Part shown: in pieces, positions 18,766 to 26,807 of the stretch
Layout: every line of letters starts with the position of its first letter
How positions within the stretch are numbered: the first letter of the stretch is position 1
Source of the DNA: Metabacillus halosaccharovorans
Lineage (GTDB): Bacteria > Bacillota > Bacilli > Bacillales > Bacillaceae
DNA length: 64,000 nucleotides
Reading direction: 5' to 3'
NCBI RefSeq assembly: GCF_002019635.1
Contig: NZ_KV917372.1
Span: 2,090,290-2,154,289, forward strand
Made by a program: the position numbers and the translations under genes
Notes under the pieces: generated by a model
The model's database searches: none
What the model saw: the letters and a program-made list of their open reading frames with translations, nothing else
What the model was told of the DNA's origin: nothing

Positions 18766-19533
18766 TTATAAATACCTTTCAAACCATTCGACCAATGCCT
18801 GAACACCTTGTCTTGATACTTTGTGATCTGCTAGCGGATCTGCTATGAATTGAAGTTTTTCGGGTTCTTTTTCATACATTGGGACAATATCTTTATAAAA
18901 TTGATATGTTGGAGCAAATGGGACAACCTGGTCACGTTCACCATGCCAGAAAAGCAATGGGCGGTTTTGTAGTTTCTCTGTTTGAAGACTTAAGTCAAAT
19001 GGCTGTAGTATTGCAAGCTGTTCTTCAATTTCTTCGTTTGAAAGAGGAATTTCCGCTCCGCTTTGCTTTAACGAGTAAAGCTGACTTTTAAGAAGTTCTG
19101 TATAACAAGGGCTTCCCATTAAACTAACAGCTGCTTTTATCCAATCATATTGTGTCAGTGCACCTAATGTTGTAATCCCGCCCATTGAAGTACCCGCGAG
19201 TCCTATTCGGTTAGAATCAATTAATTGATTTATTTCAAAGTATTCCTTAATTTTCGTTACTTCATTTATTTCATTTAAAACAATTTTCCAGAACCTGAAG
19301 GCAAGCTCCTTCGTACCATACTGTTCACTTCTTTCTCCATGATACAATGCTTCCGGAAGTGCAACCCTGAACCCCTTTTCAGCTAAATAATAAGCAATAT
19401 GGAGGTTATTTTCCTTGGCACTTGTAAAACCATGAATAAACATCACGAAAGGTGTTTTTGCCTCTCTTAATGACTCTTTAACAACATGTAATGTCGGTAT
19501 TCCTTCTATATGTAACTTCTCAACAATAATCAC
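18766..19533 (-). CDS. yitV: YitV, alpha/beta-hydrolase family esterase
   Basis: The 255-residue protein has the full catalytic triad layout: nucleophile serine in GLAGTSMGGITTLGAL (near residue 117), aspartate in LFWHGERDQVVPFAPT, and histidine in ADPLADHKVSRQG. It has no signal peptide. The GTG at 19533 follows AGGAGG by about ten bases. Length and neighbours fit YitV of B. subtilis, a predicted esterase of unknown substrate. Confidence 0.87.
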   Translation of the reverse strand: MIIVEKLHIEGIPTLHVVKESLREAKTPFVMFIHGFTSAKENNLHIAYYLAEKGFRVALPEALYHGERSEQYGTKELAFRFWKIVLNEINEVTKIKEYFEINQLIDSNRIGLAGTSMGGITTLGALTQYDWIKAAVSLMGSPCYTELLKSQLYSLKQSGAEIPLSNEEIEEQLAILQPFDLSLQTEKLQNRPLLFWHGERDQVVPFAPTYQFYKDIVPMYEKEPEKLQFIADPLADHKVSRQGVQALVEWFERYL

Positions 19534-19615
19534 GTTAATTGCGCCTCCTAGTTATATTCCCACTAAATAAGTGTAACATGTAGACATAAAACTTGGAAAA
19601 AAGATACACTAATAA

Positions 19616-19875
19616 AGAAAAGCGGAGCGCCCGTTCAGCGACGTATGAACTGGAGCAATCCGTATGAGATATAGGAAACACGAAGAGCGATAGCGATTCG
19701 ATGTTGACTTATCGTAAGGAGGAGTGTGAAGTTCACTAGTCGCTGGGCGCTGGAGCAATCCGTATGAGATATAGGAAACACGAAGAGCGATAGCGATTCG
19801 ATGTTGACTTATCGTAAGGAGGAGTGTGAAGTTCACTAGTCGCTGGGCGCTGGAGCTAGACACCACACTAAGTAA
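19616..19875. repeat. Dispersed repeat carrying an exact 100-bp tandem duplication
   Basis: Bases 19651-19750 and 19751-19850 are identical over 100 positions. The block starts with AGAAAAGCGGAGCGCC and ends with GGCGCTGGAGCTAGACACC, the same kind of ends seen at 37516, 49884 and 52420. Another left-end fragment (AAGCGTAAGCGCCCACTTG) lies at 19897-19939 just before yitU. A minus-strand frame across the repeat (19609-19866) only reflects the duplication. The gap between yitV and yitU is otherwise empty. Confidence 0.9.
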
Positions 19876-19967
19876 GAAATGTTTACTTCCTATCCGAAAG
19901 AAAAGCGTAAGCGCCCACTTGACGTATGAACTCGGGCAACAAAATTTATTGTAAAGAAGGAGACGTT

Positions 19968-20780
19968 ATGGATACAAAATCTTATTTAATCGCTTTAGAT
20001 TTAGATGGGACACTTTTAAAAGATGATAAGACCATTTCAGCTTATAACAAAGAAATCATTAAAAAAGCAAAGGAAGCTGGTCATATTGTTTGTATCGCAA
20101 CAGGAAGACCATTCCGTTCAAGCTCCGTTTACTATGAAGAGTTAGACTTATCAACACCGATCGTCAACTTTAATGGTGCATATGTTCACCATCCAAAAGA
20201 CAATAATTGGGGAACCTACCATACTACCCTTGATTTAGAAGTAGTGAAAGAAATCATCACTGTTTCTGAAAAGCATAACCTACATAATGTATTAGCTGAA
20301 ATTATTGATGATGTATATTTCCATTATCACGATGAAAAGCTACTTGATGTTTTTAGCATGGGAAATCCAAATACGACAATTGGAGACTTGCGTCAGAACT
20401 TAAGTGAAGATGTAACAAGTATTCTTATTCATGCAGCTGAAGAAGATGTTGAGAAAATAAGAACTTATTTATCAGATGTTCATGCAGAGGTTGTTGACCA
20501 TAGAAGATGGGCTGCACCATGGCATGTTATTGAAATCATACGGGCAGGAATGAATAAAGCGATTGGCTTACAAAAAATTGCTTCCCACTACAATATTCCT
20601 CAAGATCGCATTATTGCCTTTGGTGATGAAGATAATGACTTGGAGATGCTTCAATATGCAGGTCATGGCGTCGCAATGGGTAATGCAACAGATGAAGTAA
20701 AAAATGTAGCAAATAAAAAAACAAAAACGAATGAAGAAGATGGAATTGCTTGCTACTTAAAGGAAGTACTATCCCTTTAA
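19968..20780 (+). CDS. yitU: YitU, Cof-type HAD-superfamily phosphatase
   Basis: HAD motif I is LIALDLDGTLLKDDKTIS at the start, motif II falls in IVCIATGRPFRSS, and motif IV is IIAFGDEDNDLEMLQYAGHG near residue 220. The large cap insertion marks the Cof/IIB subfamily, which dephosphorylates small metabolites such as sugar phosphates or FMN. I take the ATG at 19968 (270 residues), after AAGAAGGAG; an upstream ATG falls inside the repeat fragment. B. subtilis YitU has been reported to act on flavin intermediates; that role here is inference. Confidence 0.88.
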   Translation: MDTKSYLIALDLDGTLLKDDKTISAYNKEIIKKAKEAGHIVCIATGRPFRSSSVYYEELDLSTPIVNFNGAYVHHPKDNNWGTYHTTLDLEVVKEIITVSEKHNLHNVLAEIIDDVYFHYHDEKLLDVFSMGNPNTTIGDLRQNLSEDVTSILIHAAEEDVEKIRTYLSDVHAEVVDHRRWAAPWHVIEIIRAGMNKAIGLQKIASHYNIPQDRIIAFGDEDNDLEMLQYAGHGVAMGNATDEVKNVANKKTKTNEEDGIACYLKEVLSL

Positions 20781-20851
20781 ACTAAAGAAACTCGGGGAAA
20801 ATGAGATACATTTTGCCATCTATAATATTTGCAGGATCGTACAAAATAATC

Positions 20852-20880
20852 TTGACGCAAGAGAAAGGCGTCACTATTTT
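20852..20880 (+). promoter_or_regulatory. Sigma-A-type promoter before two small genes
   Basis: TTGACG (20852-20857) and TATTTT (20875-20880) are 17 bases apart, and the first start codon lies 17 bases further on. Such a short leader leaves room for only the ribosome site. The spacer also holds a GACGC/GCGTC inverted pair. Confidence 0.5.
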
Positions 20881-20897
20881 AAAGGGGGGCTTTTTCA

Positions 20898-21050
20898 ATG
20901 GGTAAACGTAACAAATCAAAACGTTTTGTACAACAAGGCAAAGATACAGTTACTAAGCACGATGAGAGGTTCCCTTACCATTCAACACTTTCTGAATCAG
21001 AACAACAAAAAATGAGTAAAACTGACGACAGTATGCTTGGAGGCTTTTAA
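20898..21050 (+). CDS. Small basic protein of unknown function (50 residues)
   Basis: The product begins MGKRNKSKRFVQQGKDTVTK and ends SMLGGF. It is hydrophilic, basic at the N-terminus, and has no membrane segment. A strong AAAGGGGGG ribosome site precedes the ATG. Its TAA stop is directly followed by the ATG of the next gene. Small basic proteins like this are common in spore formers, but I cannot assign a family. Expression is supported by the promoter and ribosome site. Confidence 0.75.
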   Translation: MGKRNKSKRFVQQGKDTVTKHDERFPYHSTLSESEQQKMSKTDDSMLGGF

Positions 21051-21245
21051 ATGACAAATCCATTATTCCAACAAGCACGTGAAGCTGTCGCATATGCCGA
21101 TTCGGTTGCATCAGGGTCTGCACAGGGTGATAAATATGAAGCTGTTATGAAAGCAAAAAATGCCCTGTCATCTGCATTTGCTAATAGCACCGATGCTGAA
21201 AGAGCTCAACTAAGAGAGTTTCAGCAAAAAATCGACTCCATTTAA
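21051..21245 (+). CDS. DUF3813-like small protein
   Basis: The 64-residue protein (MTNPLFQQAREAVAYADSVA) contains DKYEAVMKAKNALSSAFAN and ends in REFQQKIDSI; I recognise it as the DUF3813 family of Bacillaceae. It is soluble and probably helical. The ATG abuts the previous stop (TAAATG), and a GGAGG in the end of the previous gene serves as its ribosome site, so the two are likely coupled. Function unknown. Confidence 0.8.
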   Translation: MTNPLFQQAREAVAYADSVASGSAQGDKYEAVMKAKNALSSAFANSTDAERAQLREFQQKIDSI

Positions 21246-21250
21246 CCAAG

Positions 21251-21291
21251 ATGGACTGCCCTTCGTTTAATTGTTTGGAGGGACAGTCCAT
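21251..21291. terminator. Shared hairpin at convergent gene ends
   Basis: ATGGACTGCCC (21251-21261) pairs with GGGACAGTCCAT at the other end. The stop codon of the minus-strand lipoprotein gene sits in the loop, so one arm is the 3' coding end of that gene. T-runs are weak on both sides. Confidence 0.6.
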
Positions 21292-21743
21292 TCCCTTTCT
21301 AAACTGAGATTATCGGACTTATGTGATAAAATGGATACTTTTGCTTTATATTGTCCAGGCGGCAATGGATCATGATTCCATGTTTCTTCCCACTCCATAT
21401 TCTCTCCAGACTTTAGTAAGGCTGTCTCTAGTGCCTGTGAAAACATTTTTCCTTTTGAATAGGTAAATACTTCTTCCCCCTTATCATTGGTTACTATAAT
21501 TTCATATTTTTGACTACTATGAAATTCAAGCTTTTTCAACTGATCTGATCGATTTGTTAAAGAAATAATAAATTGAGTTTCATTGGATAATGGTATAACT
21601 TGAAAATCCACCTCAAGCTCTTTACTCATTACTTCCTGCACCTCCACCTCTTGATTCATCTCCTCAGCATCGCCATTTCTTTCAGATGCACAACCTGTCA
21701 ACAGGGATAAAACACCCACAATTAGAAATAATATCCATTTCAT
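21267..21743 (-). CDS. BsuPI-domain lipoprotein
   Basis: The 158-residue protein has a lipoprotein signal with lipobox SLLTGC near residue 18, then a charged linker and a beta-rich domain: VIPLSNETQFIISLTNRSDQ, FHSSQKYEIIVTNDKGEEVF and WNHDPLPPGQYKAKVSIL. This matches the BsuPI domain first described in the intracellular proteinase inhibitor Ipi of B. subtilis, encoded near yitT and yitS there. Here the domain would be exported and lipid-anchored, unlike Ipi. It lies eight bases after yitT, so co-transcription is likely. Confidence 0.82.
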   Translation of the reverse strand: MKWILFLIVGVLSLLTGCASERNGDAEEMNQEVEVQEVMSKELEVDFQVIPLSNETQFIISLTNRSDQLKKLEFHSSQKYEIIVTNDKGEEVFTYSKGKMFSQALETALLKSGENMEWEETWNHDPLPPGQYKAKVSILSHKSDNLSLEREWTVPPNN

Positions 21744-21751
21744 TTAAGTAC

Positions 21752-22594
21752 CTATTCCTTTCTAAAGAACCCAAATATCCCTGTTGTTTGAACAATATTT
21801 GTAAATGCATTCGGATCTTCTTCTTTAATTATTTTTTCGAGATCATATAATTCATATCTCGTAATAACAATAATAAGCATATCTCTCGGTTCATTCGTAA
21901 ACGCTCCTTTTGCAGGAATCATCGTTATCCCTCTGACCAAACGAGAATGTATGGCCGCCTTTAACGAATCAGCCTTTTTCGTAATGATCATTGCGGTTAG
22001 TTTGGCATGTCTTGTATGGATAGCATCAATCACCCTAGTTGACACATAAAGTGCTACCAACGTATACAACGCCTTTTCCCATCCATATAATAAGCCCGCA
22101 GTTAGAATAATGATTGAGTTAAATAAAAAGAAATACGTCCCAACCGGCTTATCTTTCATCCGCGATAGAATCATAGCAATGATATCTAAACCTCCTGTTG
22201 ATGCACCATACTTCAATGTAATTCCAACACCAACAGCTACTATCACACCACCAAAAACAGCATTTAGTAAAATATCACCTGAGAATGAATGTAAAGGTAC
22301 AATTCCTAAAAAAACAGTTGTTGCTGCAACACTAAAGAAGCTGTATAAAGTAAAAGATCTCCCCACTTTTAACCATCCTAAAATAGCAACGGGTATATTC
22401 AAAAGTAATAATAACACACCAGTCGAAATAAAAAATGGTGTATATTCCTCAAGTATACTTGAGAGAAGCTGGGCAATGCCTGTAAAACCACTTGCATATA
22501 CATTTGCAGGAATTAAAAACATATTTAACCCAACAGCATTTAAAAAAGCACCTATAATAACCACGATAATTTTCATTGTCTCATTTTTTAGCAT
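21752..22594 (-). CDS. yitT: YitT family integral membrane protein (DUF161 + DUF2179)
   Basis: The 280-residue protein has about five or six hydrophobic helices in its first 200 residues (IIVVIIGAFLNAVGLNMFLI, GVLLLLLNIPVAILGW, AVFGGVIVAVGVGITL) and a soluble C-terminal DUF2179 domain (ITKKADSLKAAIHSRLVRGI). The loop KYGASTGGLDIIAMIL is characteristic of the YitT/YvjA group. These proteins are widespread in Firmicutes and lack a firm function. It lies divergent from yitS. Confidence 0.92.
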   Translation of the reverse strand: MLKNETMKIIVVIIGAFLNAVGLNMFLIPANVYASGFTGIAQLLSSILEEYTPFFISTGVLLLLLNIPVAILGWLKVGRSFTLYSFFSVAATTVFLGIVPLHSFSGDILLNAVFGGVIVAVGVGITLKYGASTGGLDIIAMILSRMKDKPVGTYFFLFNSIIILTAGLLYGWEKALYTLVALYVSTRVIDAIHTRHAKLTAMIITKKADSLKAAIHSRLVRGITMIPAKGAFTNEPRDMLIIVITRYELYDLEKIIKEEDPNAFTNIVQTTGIFGFFRKE

Positions 22595-22693
22595 GCATTC
22601 TCCTCCTTACTTATTTCTATCCTTGCTCTAGTTTTTCCCAACTTTGCTCCATTTGAATACAAAGATTGTTTTTTACCTTTAGAATGATAAAGT

Positions 22694-22885
22694 GAGACTT
22701 CCATCCCTACTGATGGTTAGCGAAACTTATCGGATCTTTACGGGCAGTTATCTCCCATTTCATCTTCTTTGTTTCTCCCGAATTCTTGAAGTTGGAGTTT
22801 TACTGCCCGTTAAGAATGGGATATATCGAGACTTCCATCGGTGGGGTGAAGTGAGAGTTGTACTGCCCGTTAAGGTGGGATAAAC
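22694..22885. repeat. Direct and inverted repeats between yitT and yitS
   Basis: TACTGCCCGTTAAG occurs twice exactly 60 bases apart (22801 and 22861), each after a GAG-rich stretch and before TGGGAT. GAGACTTCCATC occurs at 22694 and 22829. TTACGGGCAGTTA near 22738 is the inverse of the first motif, so a long hairpin can form. Nothing protein-coding is convincing; the frames at 22692-22883 and 22760-22966 are built from the repeats. Confidence 0.7.
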
Positions 22886-22954
22886 TAAACATATAAAGAT
22901 TTGATTTACATATAACGATTCGATCTTATAATTCGAATGTAAAGAGGTGTTAAA

Positions 22955-23812
22955 ATGAATGTACACATTTTAGCTGATAGTGCTTCAGATTTGCCCATTG
23001 AGTTTTTTGAAGAAAACTCTGTGACATTTCTTCCTTTAAGTGTCGAAATTGATGGGAAACAACTGGAGGACCAAAAAGAAATTAAACCAAAAGAAATTTA
23101 TGATTCCATGCGATCTGGAACAGTAGTAAAAACCTCTCAAATATCACCTTCATTATTTAAAGATGTATTTACTGACCTGGCTAAAAAGGGAGTTCCCAGT
23201 TTATATGTATGTTTTTCATCAGAGCTTTCCGGTACATACCAAACAGCAATGATGATTCGAAATGAAGTGATTGAGGATTTCCCGGAATTTGAGTTATCCA
23301 TTATTGACTCTAAGTGTGCTTCATTAGGTTGCGGTTTAGCGGTTAAATACGCAGTTGATTTGGCCGGTAGCGGAAAATCTCTTTCTGAAATAGAAACAGC
23401 TGTAAAAGCTTATTGCAAAAAGGTTGAGCATATTTTCACAGTTGATAATTTAGAATACTTAGCCCGTGGCGGCAGAATCAGCAAAGCATCTGCTTTTGTT
23501 GGCGGTTTGTTGAATATTAAGCCCCTCCTTCATGTTGAAGATGGAAAGCTAATTCCACTCGAAAAAGTCAGAGGACGGAAAAAAGTGTTCAGAAGGATCA
23601 TTGACATTATGAAAGAGCGAGGGGTCAACCTCGAAAATCAAACAATCGCCATTAGCCATGGTGATGATGAAGAAGCTGCCAATGAAATGAAGGCATTAAT
23701 TCAAGAAGCCTTTTCACCTAAAGAGATTTATGTGAATCTTGTTGGCGCCGTAATTGGAGCTCATTCAGGTCCTGGAACACTGGCGATTTTCTTCTTAAAT
23801 GATGAGGAATAA
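22955..23812 (+). CDS. yitS: DegV family fatty-acid-binding protein (YitS)
   Basis: The 285-residue protein starts MNVHILADSASDLPIEFFEE. It carries the DegV fold motifs TVVKTSQISPSLFKDVF, SSELSGTYQTAMM, DNLEYLARGGRISKASAFVG and GAHSGPGTLAIFFL. DegV (FakB) proteins bind a fatty acid for phosphorylation by FakA; that role is family knowledge. An AAAGAGGTG ribosome site precedes the ATG. The gene stands alone, divergent from yitT. Confidence 0.9.
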   Translation: MNVHILADSASDLPIEFFEENSVTFLPLSVEIDGKQLEDQKEIKPKEIYDSMRSGTVVKTSQISPSLFKDVFTDLAKKGVPSLYVCFSSELSGTYQTAMMIRNEVIEDFPEFELSIIDSKCASLGCGLAVKYAVDLAGSGKSLSEIETAVKAYCKKVEHIFTVDNLEYLARGGRISKASAFVGGLLNIKPLLHVEDGKLIPLEKVRGRKKVFRRIIDIMKERGVNLENQTIAISHGDDEEAANEMKALIQEAFSPKEIYVNLVGAVIGAHSGPGTLAIFFLNDEE

Positions 23813-23873
23813 CACATAGGAGCATTTTGGATTGGGAATGATAAGCTTACATTCGTTTGAAAGGAGCTTCATC

Positions 23874-24005
23874 ATGCCACATACTAGTGATAATGATAAA
23901 AAAGCACAAGACAACAATGCGAAACGCCATGAGAAAAATATGATGCGGGAAAAAAACCGCCAAAAAGGCGAAAGACAATATTCTAAAAAAACAGATCATA
24001 TCTAA
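23874..24005 (+). CDS. Small hydrophilic DUF3941-like protein (43 residues)
   Basis: The product MPHTSDNDKKAQDNNAKRHE continues with KNMMREKNRQKGERQYSKKT. It is very hydrophilic and resembles the short DUF3941 proteins of Bacillus, which I recall only from memory. An AAAGGAG ribosome site lies eight bases upstream, and a strong terminator follows directly. No function is known. Confidence 0.72.
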   Translation: MPHTSDNDKKAQDNNAKRHEKNMMREKNRQKGERQYSKKTDHI

Positions 24006-24052
24006 AGCAAAAAGGGTGATTCTTTTGTAAGAACCACCCTTTGCTTTATTTT
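24006..24052. terminator. Bidirectional terminator between the small gene and the chemoreceptor gene
   Basis: AAGGGTG-TTCTT pairs with AAGAA-CACCCTT around a TTGT loop, with GCAAA/TTTGC extending the stem. T-rich tails follow on both strands, and both flanking genes end at it. Confidence 0.88.
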
Positions 24053-25698
24053 AATTTAAAATAATTCATCGTTGACTGCAGGTCATCAGTAAGCTTTCTT
24101 AACTTCTCAACCTTATCCACTATTTTTTCAAAAGCAGATAGCTGCTCTGTCGTAGAGGCGGAAATTTCTTCGTTTCCTGCTGCCGTTTCCTCCACTACCG
24201 CACTAATGCTTTCCACACTATTTAAAACCTGTTCGCCAAACTGTTTGGAGGTATTCATTCCTTCTACTAAAGAAGTGAGCCTCACCATCATTTCATCTAC
24301 ACGATCACCGATCTTAGTAAATGCCTCTGTTGTTGTATTCATAGACTGCTGCTGATCATCTGCAATGAACACACCTTCTTGAACAGCTTGTCTAACATCT
24401 GAAATTCCTTCTTTAATTTTAGCGACCATGTTGAAGATGTGCTTTGTCGAATTGGTTGCTTCTTCTGCCAATTTTCGAACCTCATCTGCTACAACGGCAA
24501 AGCCTTTTCCTGCTTCTCCAGCTCGTGCAGCCTCAATCGCAGCGTTTAAAGCTAACAGATTTGTTTGATCCGCTATACCTGAAACGGTTTTTGCCATATC
24601 CTCAATTTCAGTTGTATATTCCGCAAATGTTTTGGTTGCTGTATCTATCTGTTGACTTGTTTGCTGATTTTTCATCATTAATGTTCGTTGGACTTCAATT
24701 GCACCTTGTCCATCTGTTATCACTGATACAACCTCAGTTCCAAATGAAACAGATTCTTCTGATGTCCGGACGTTTTCTTTAAAGTTGTTGTCCAATTTCT
24801 CAATTAATGTTACAGCATCTTGTAAGTCACTGGAAATACTTTGTGTTCCAATAGACATTTCATTTGTTGAAATCGCCACTTGATTTGTTATAGCTGTTAG
24901 CCCTTTATTCTCTGTTTCTAAATCCCTTGCGAAACTTTCGACATTCCTACTTGCTGTTTCAATTGAAAATAATAATTCTTTCAGCTGTTCAACCATTTGT
25001 GTAAAGGACTTGTTTAGTGAACCTAATTCGTCCTTTCCCTCGTAGGTAATTGTGTCAACAATAAGATTTCCGGAAGCAATCGCTTTTGCATTTTTAGATA
25101 ATTGCTTCAGAGGGCGGGTAATTGAATTCGTTATTTTCATCGTGATAAAGATGGATAAACCGATTAAAACAATACTCCCAACAATGGCTGAGATAATAAC
25201 ATAAGAAATTTGATTCGCTAATTTTGTTTGCAAGGCGGAATATTGCTCATTTGCGTATTCATTTAAAAGATGAATATCGTTTAGTACTCCATTCAACCGG
25301 ATAGACTGTCGCTTTGCTTCAGGACCGCCTTTATTTTCCAATGCAGTATTCGCTTCAGCTTTCCACTCCTCATATTTAGAGGTTGCCTTTTTTAATGTAT
25401 CAACACTTTTTCCATAGGTGACTTCTCTTTCTAATTCTGTTAATAGTTCATTACTATTTGAAATGCTTACCAAGACCTCTTCCTTTTGTGCATCTGTTCC
25501 TGAGACAGAAAAGTTATCTAGTCCCTGCTTTGTAGCATTCATCTCAGCTTGAAGCTTTTGTATATTTAATAAAGTGTTTACTTCACCCTGGTTGGATGAT
25601 TGAATTGAAAGCATATTAAAAATAATATACGCAATCATGATAATAGCAATGATTAGTACACTCATTGAATTAAATAATATCTTTTTCTTAATGGTCAT
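24046..25698 (-). CDS. Methyl-accepting chemotaxis protein
   Basis: The 550-residue receptor has a first membrane helix near residues 8-28 ([18 protein letters not shown]) and an external domain of about 130 residues predicted as a helical bundle. A second membrane helix near 166-188 is followed by a HAMP domain ([20 protein letters not shown]) and the cytoplasmic signalling hairpin, whose tip reads [20 protein letters not shown]. It should relay ligand signals to CheA and CheW. It lies nine bases after a BMP-type binding lipoprotein gene, suggesting that it senses the liganded binding protein (inference). Confidence 0.95.
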   Translation of the reverse strand: MTIKKKILFNSMSVLIIAIIMIAYIIFNMLSIQSSNQGEVNTLLNIQKLQAEMNATKQGLDNFSVSGTDAQKEEVLVSISNSNELLTELEREVTYGKSVDTLKKATSKYEEWKAEANTALENKGGPEAKRQSIRLNGVLNDIHLLNEYANEQYSALQTKLANQISYVIISAIVGSIVLIGLSIFITMKITNSITRPLKQLSKNAKAIASGNLIVDTITYEGKDELGSLNKSFTQMVEQLKELLFSIETASRNVESFARDLETENKGLTAITNQVAISTNEMSIGTQSISSDLQDAVTLIEKLDNNFKENVRTSEESVSFGTEVVSVITDGQGAIEVQRTLMMKNQQTSQQIDTATKTFAEYTTEIEDMAKTVSGIADQTNLLALNAAIEAARAGEAGKGFAVVADEVRKLAEEATNSTKHIFNMVAKIKEGISDVRQAVQEGVFIADDQQQSMNTTTEAFTKIGDRVDEMMVRLTSLVEGMNTSKQFGEQVLNSVESISAVVEETAAGNEEISASTTEQLSAFEKIVDKVEKLRKLTDDLQSTMNYFKLK

Positions 25699-25707
25699 AG
25701 TATCCTC

Positions 25708-26676
25708 CTAGCTGTCAGTTGATAGTTTCGTTTTCCATTCTTCGATAATGTCTTGTTGTTCTTTGGAAAATGGAAATACCCTTAGAGGAGCAAGACCTAT
25801 TCCATCGTCCTCTATCCCTAATTCAATATGTCCTGATTGTACTTTCCTGTTCTTTATTAACTGTTCAGCAAGTTGATACATCGCCACATCCACATTTTTT
25901 AACATGGATGTCACAACTGCCTTTTCAGCATAAAAATATTGGTCACTGTCTACACCGATTGCTAATACTTTGTTAGCTTGAGCTTCTTTCAACATACCAA
26001 CACCCGTAAACCCTGCTGCGGCATATAAGACATCCACATCGTTTCGAATCATTTCACGTGCTAACTTTGCACCTAATTGGTCATTACCAAAGTCACCTGC
26101 ATATGTGACATCAACTTGTATTGATGGATTAATAGATGTTGCCCCTTCTATAAAGCCTTCCTCAAATTTATTAATAAGAGGAACATCATCTCCGCCAATA
26201 AATCCAATTTTATTAGTTTGAGTCGTTAAAGCTGCAACAACCCCAACCAAATAACTTCCTTGATCTTCTTTAAATGTAATAGATGTTACATTTTTTAATT
26301 CTGAAATTGCATCTATTAAGACAAATTGCTGATCCGGATATTTTTGGGCGACCTTTTCAAGCTCTTCTTGAACCATATATCCAAGACCGACAATAATATC
26401 ATGATCCTCTTCTACTAGTTCGGTTAACCCTTTTTCATAAGTTCCCGAATCCTTTAATTCCCGGTAATCAAATCTTATTCCAAGTTCATCTCTTGCTTTT
26501 ATCAATCCATTAAAAGCTGAATCACTAAAGGATTGGTCGCCCAAGCCTACATCAGACAGCATAATCCCAATCTTAACCTTTTCATCTACTTTACTAGCTG
26601 CCTCCTCTTGGGAACAACCTGCTATCATGAAAATGAATATGAATCCCAACATGGATGCTATTTTCTTGATGATCAT
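25708..26676 (-). CDS. BMP-family substrate-binding lipoprotein (Med-like)
   Basis: The 322-residue protein has a lipobox at FMIAGC and a BMP/PnrA-type binding fold: KVKIGIMLSDVGLGDQSFSD, then VGLGYMVQEELEKVAQKYPD, TNKIGFIGGDDVPLINKFEE and VLYAAAGFTGVGML. PnrA-like proteins bind nucleosides for ABC uptake, but no transporter genes are next to it. It heads a two-gene unit with the chemoreceptor, so a sensory role is more likely. It is a distant relative of Med at 4752-5705. The start follows AGAGAGG. Confidence 0.9.
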   Translation of the reverse strand: MIIKKIASMLGFIFIFMIAGCSQEEAASKVDEKVKIGIMLSDVGLGDQSFSDSAFNGLIKARDELGIRFDYRELKDSGTYEKGLTELVEEDHDIIVGLGYMVQEELEKVAQKYPDQQFVLIDAISELKNVTSITFKEDQGSYLVGVVAALTTQTNKIGFIGGDDVPLINKFEEGFIEGATSINPSIQVDVTYAGDFGNDQLGAKLAREMIRNDVDVLYAAAGFTGVGMLKEAQANKVLAIGVDSDQYFYAEKAVVTSMLKNVDVAMYQLAEQLIKNRKVQSGHIELGIEDDGIGLAPLRVFPFSKEQQDIIEEWKTKLSTDS

Positions 26677-26749
26677 TTTAACAACCTCTCTTTACTAACT
26701 ATTCTTACATCTTTAGTTGTATCGGTCATAAAGATAGATTTTTAAGGCT

Positions 26750-26800
26750 TTTTACAAATAAAAAATGGTTTTCACTCCATAGTTACAAGTGAAAACCATT
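26750..26800 (-). terminator. Intrinsic terminator after yitL
   Basis: A perfect 13-bp stem (AATGGTTTTCACT at 26764-26776 with its complement at 26788-26800) is followed on the minus strand by TTTTTATTTG. It lies eight bases past the yitL stop. Confidence 0.92.
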
Positions 26801-26807
26801 ACATTAC

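Noticed and set aside
19609-19866. Minus-strand reading frame over the tandem duplication
   Set aside because: It follows only from the repeat sequence; no ribosome site or family match.
22692-22966. Reading frames between yitT and yitS
   Set aside because: They are made of the direct repeats and have no start signals.
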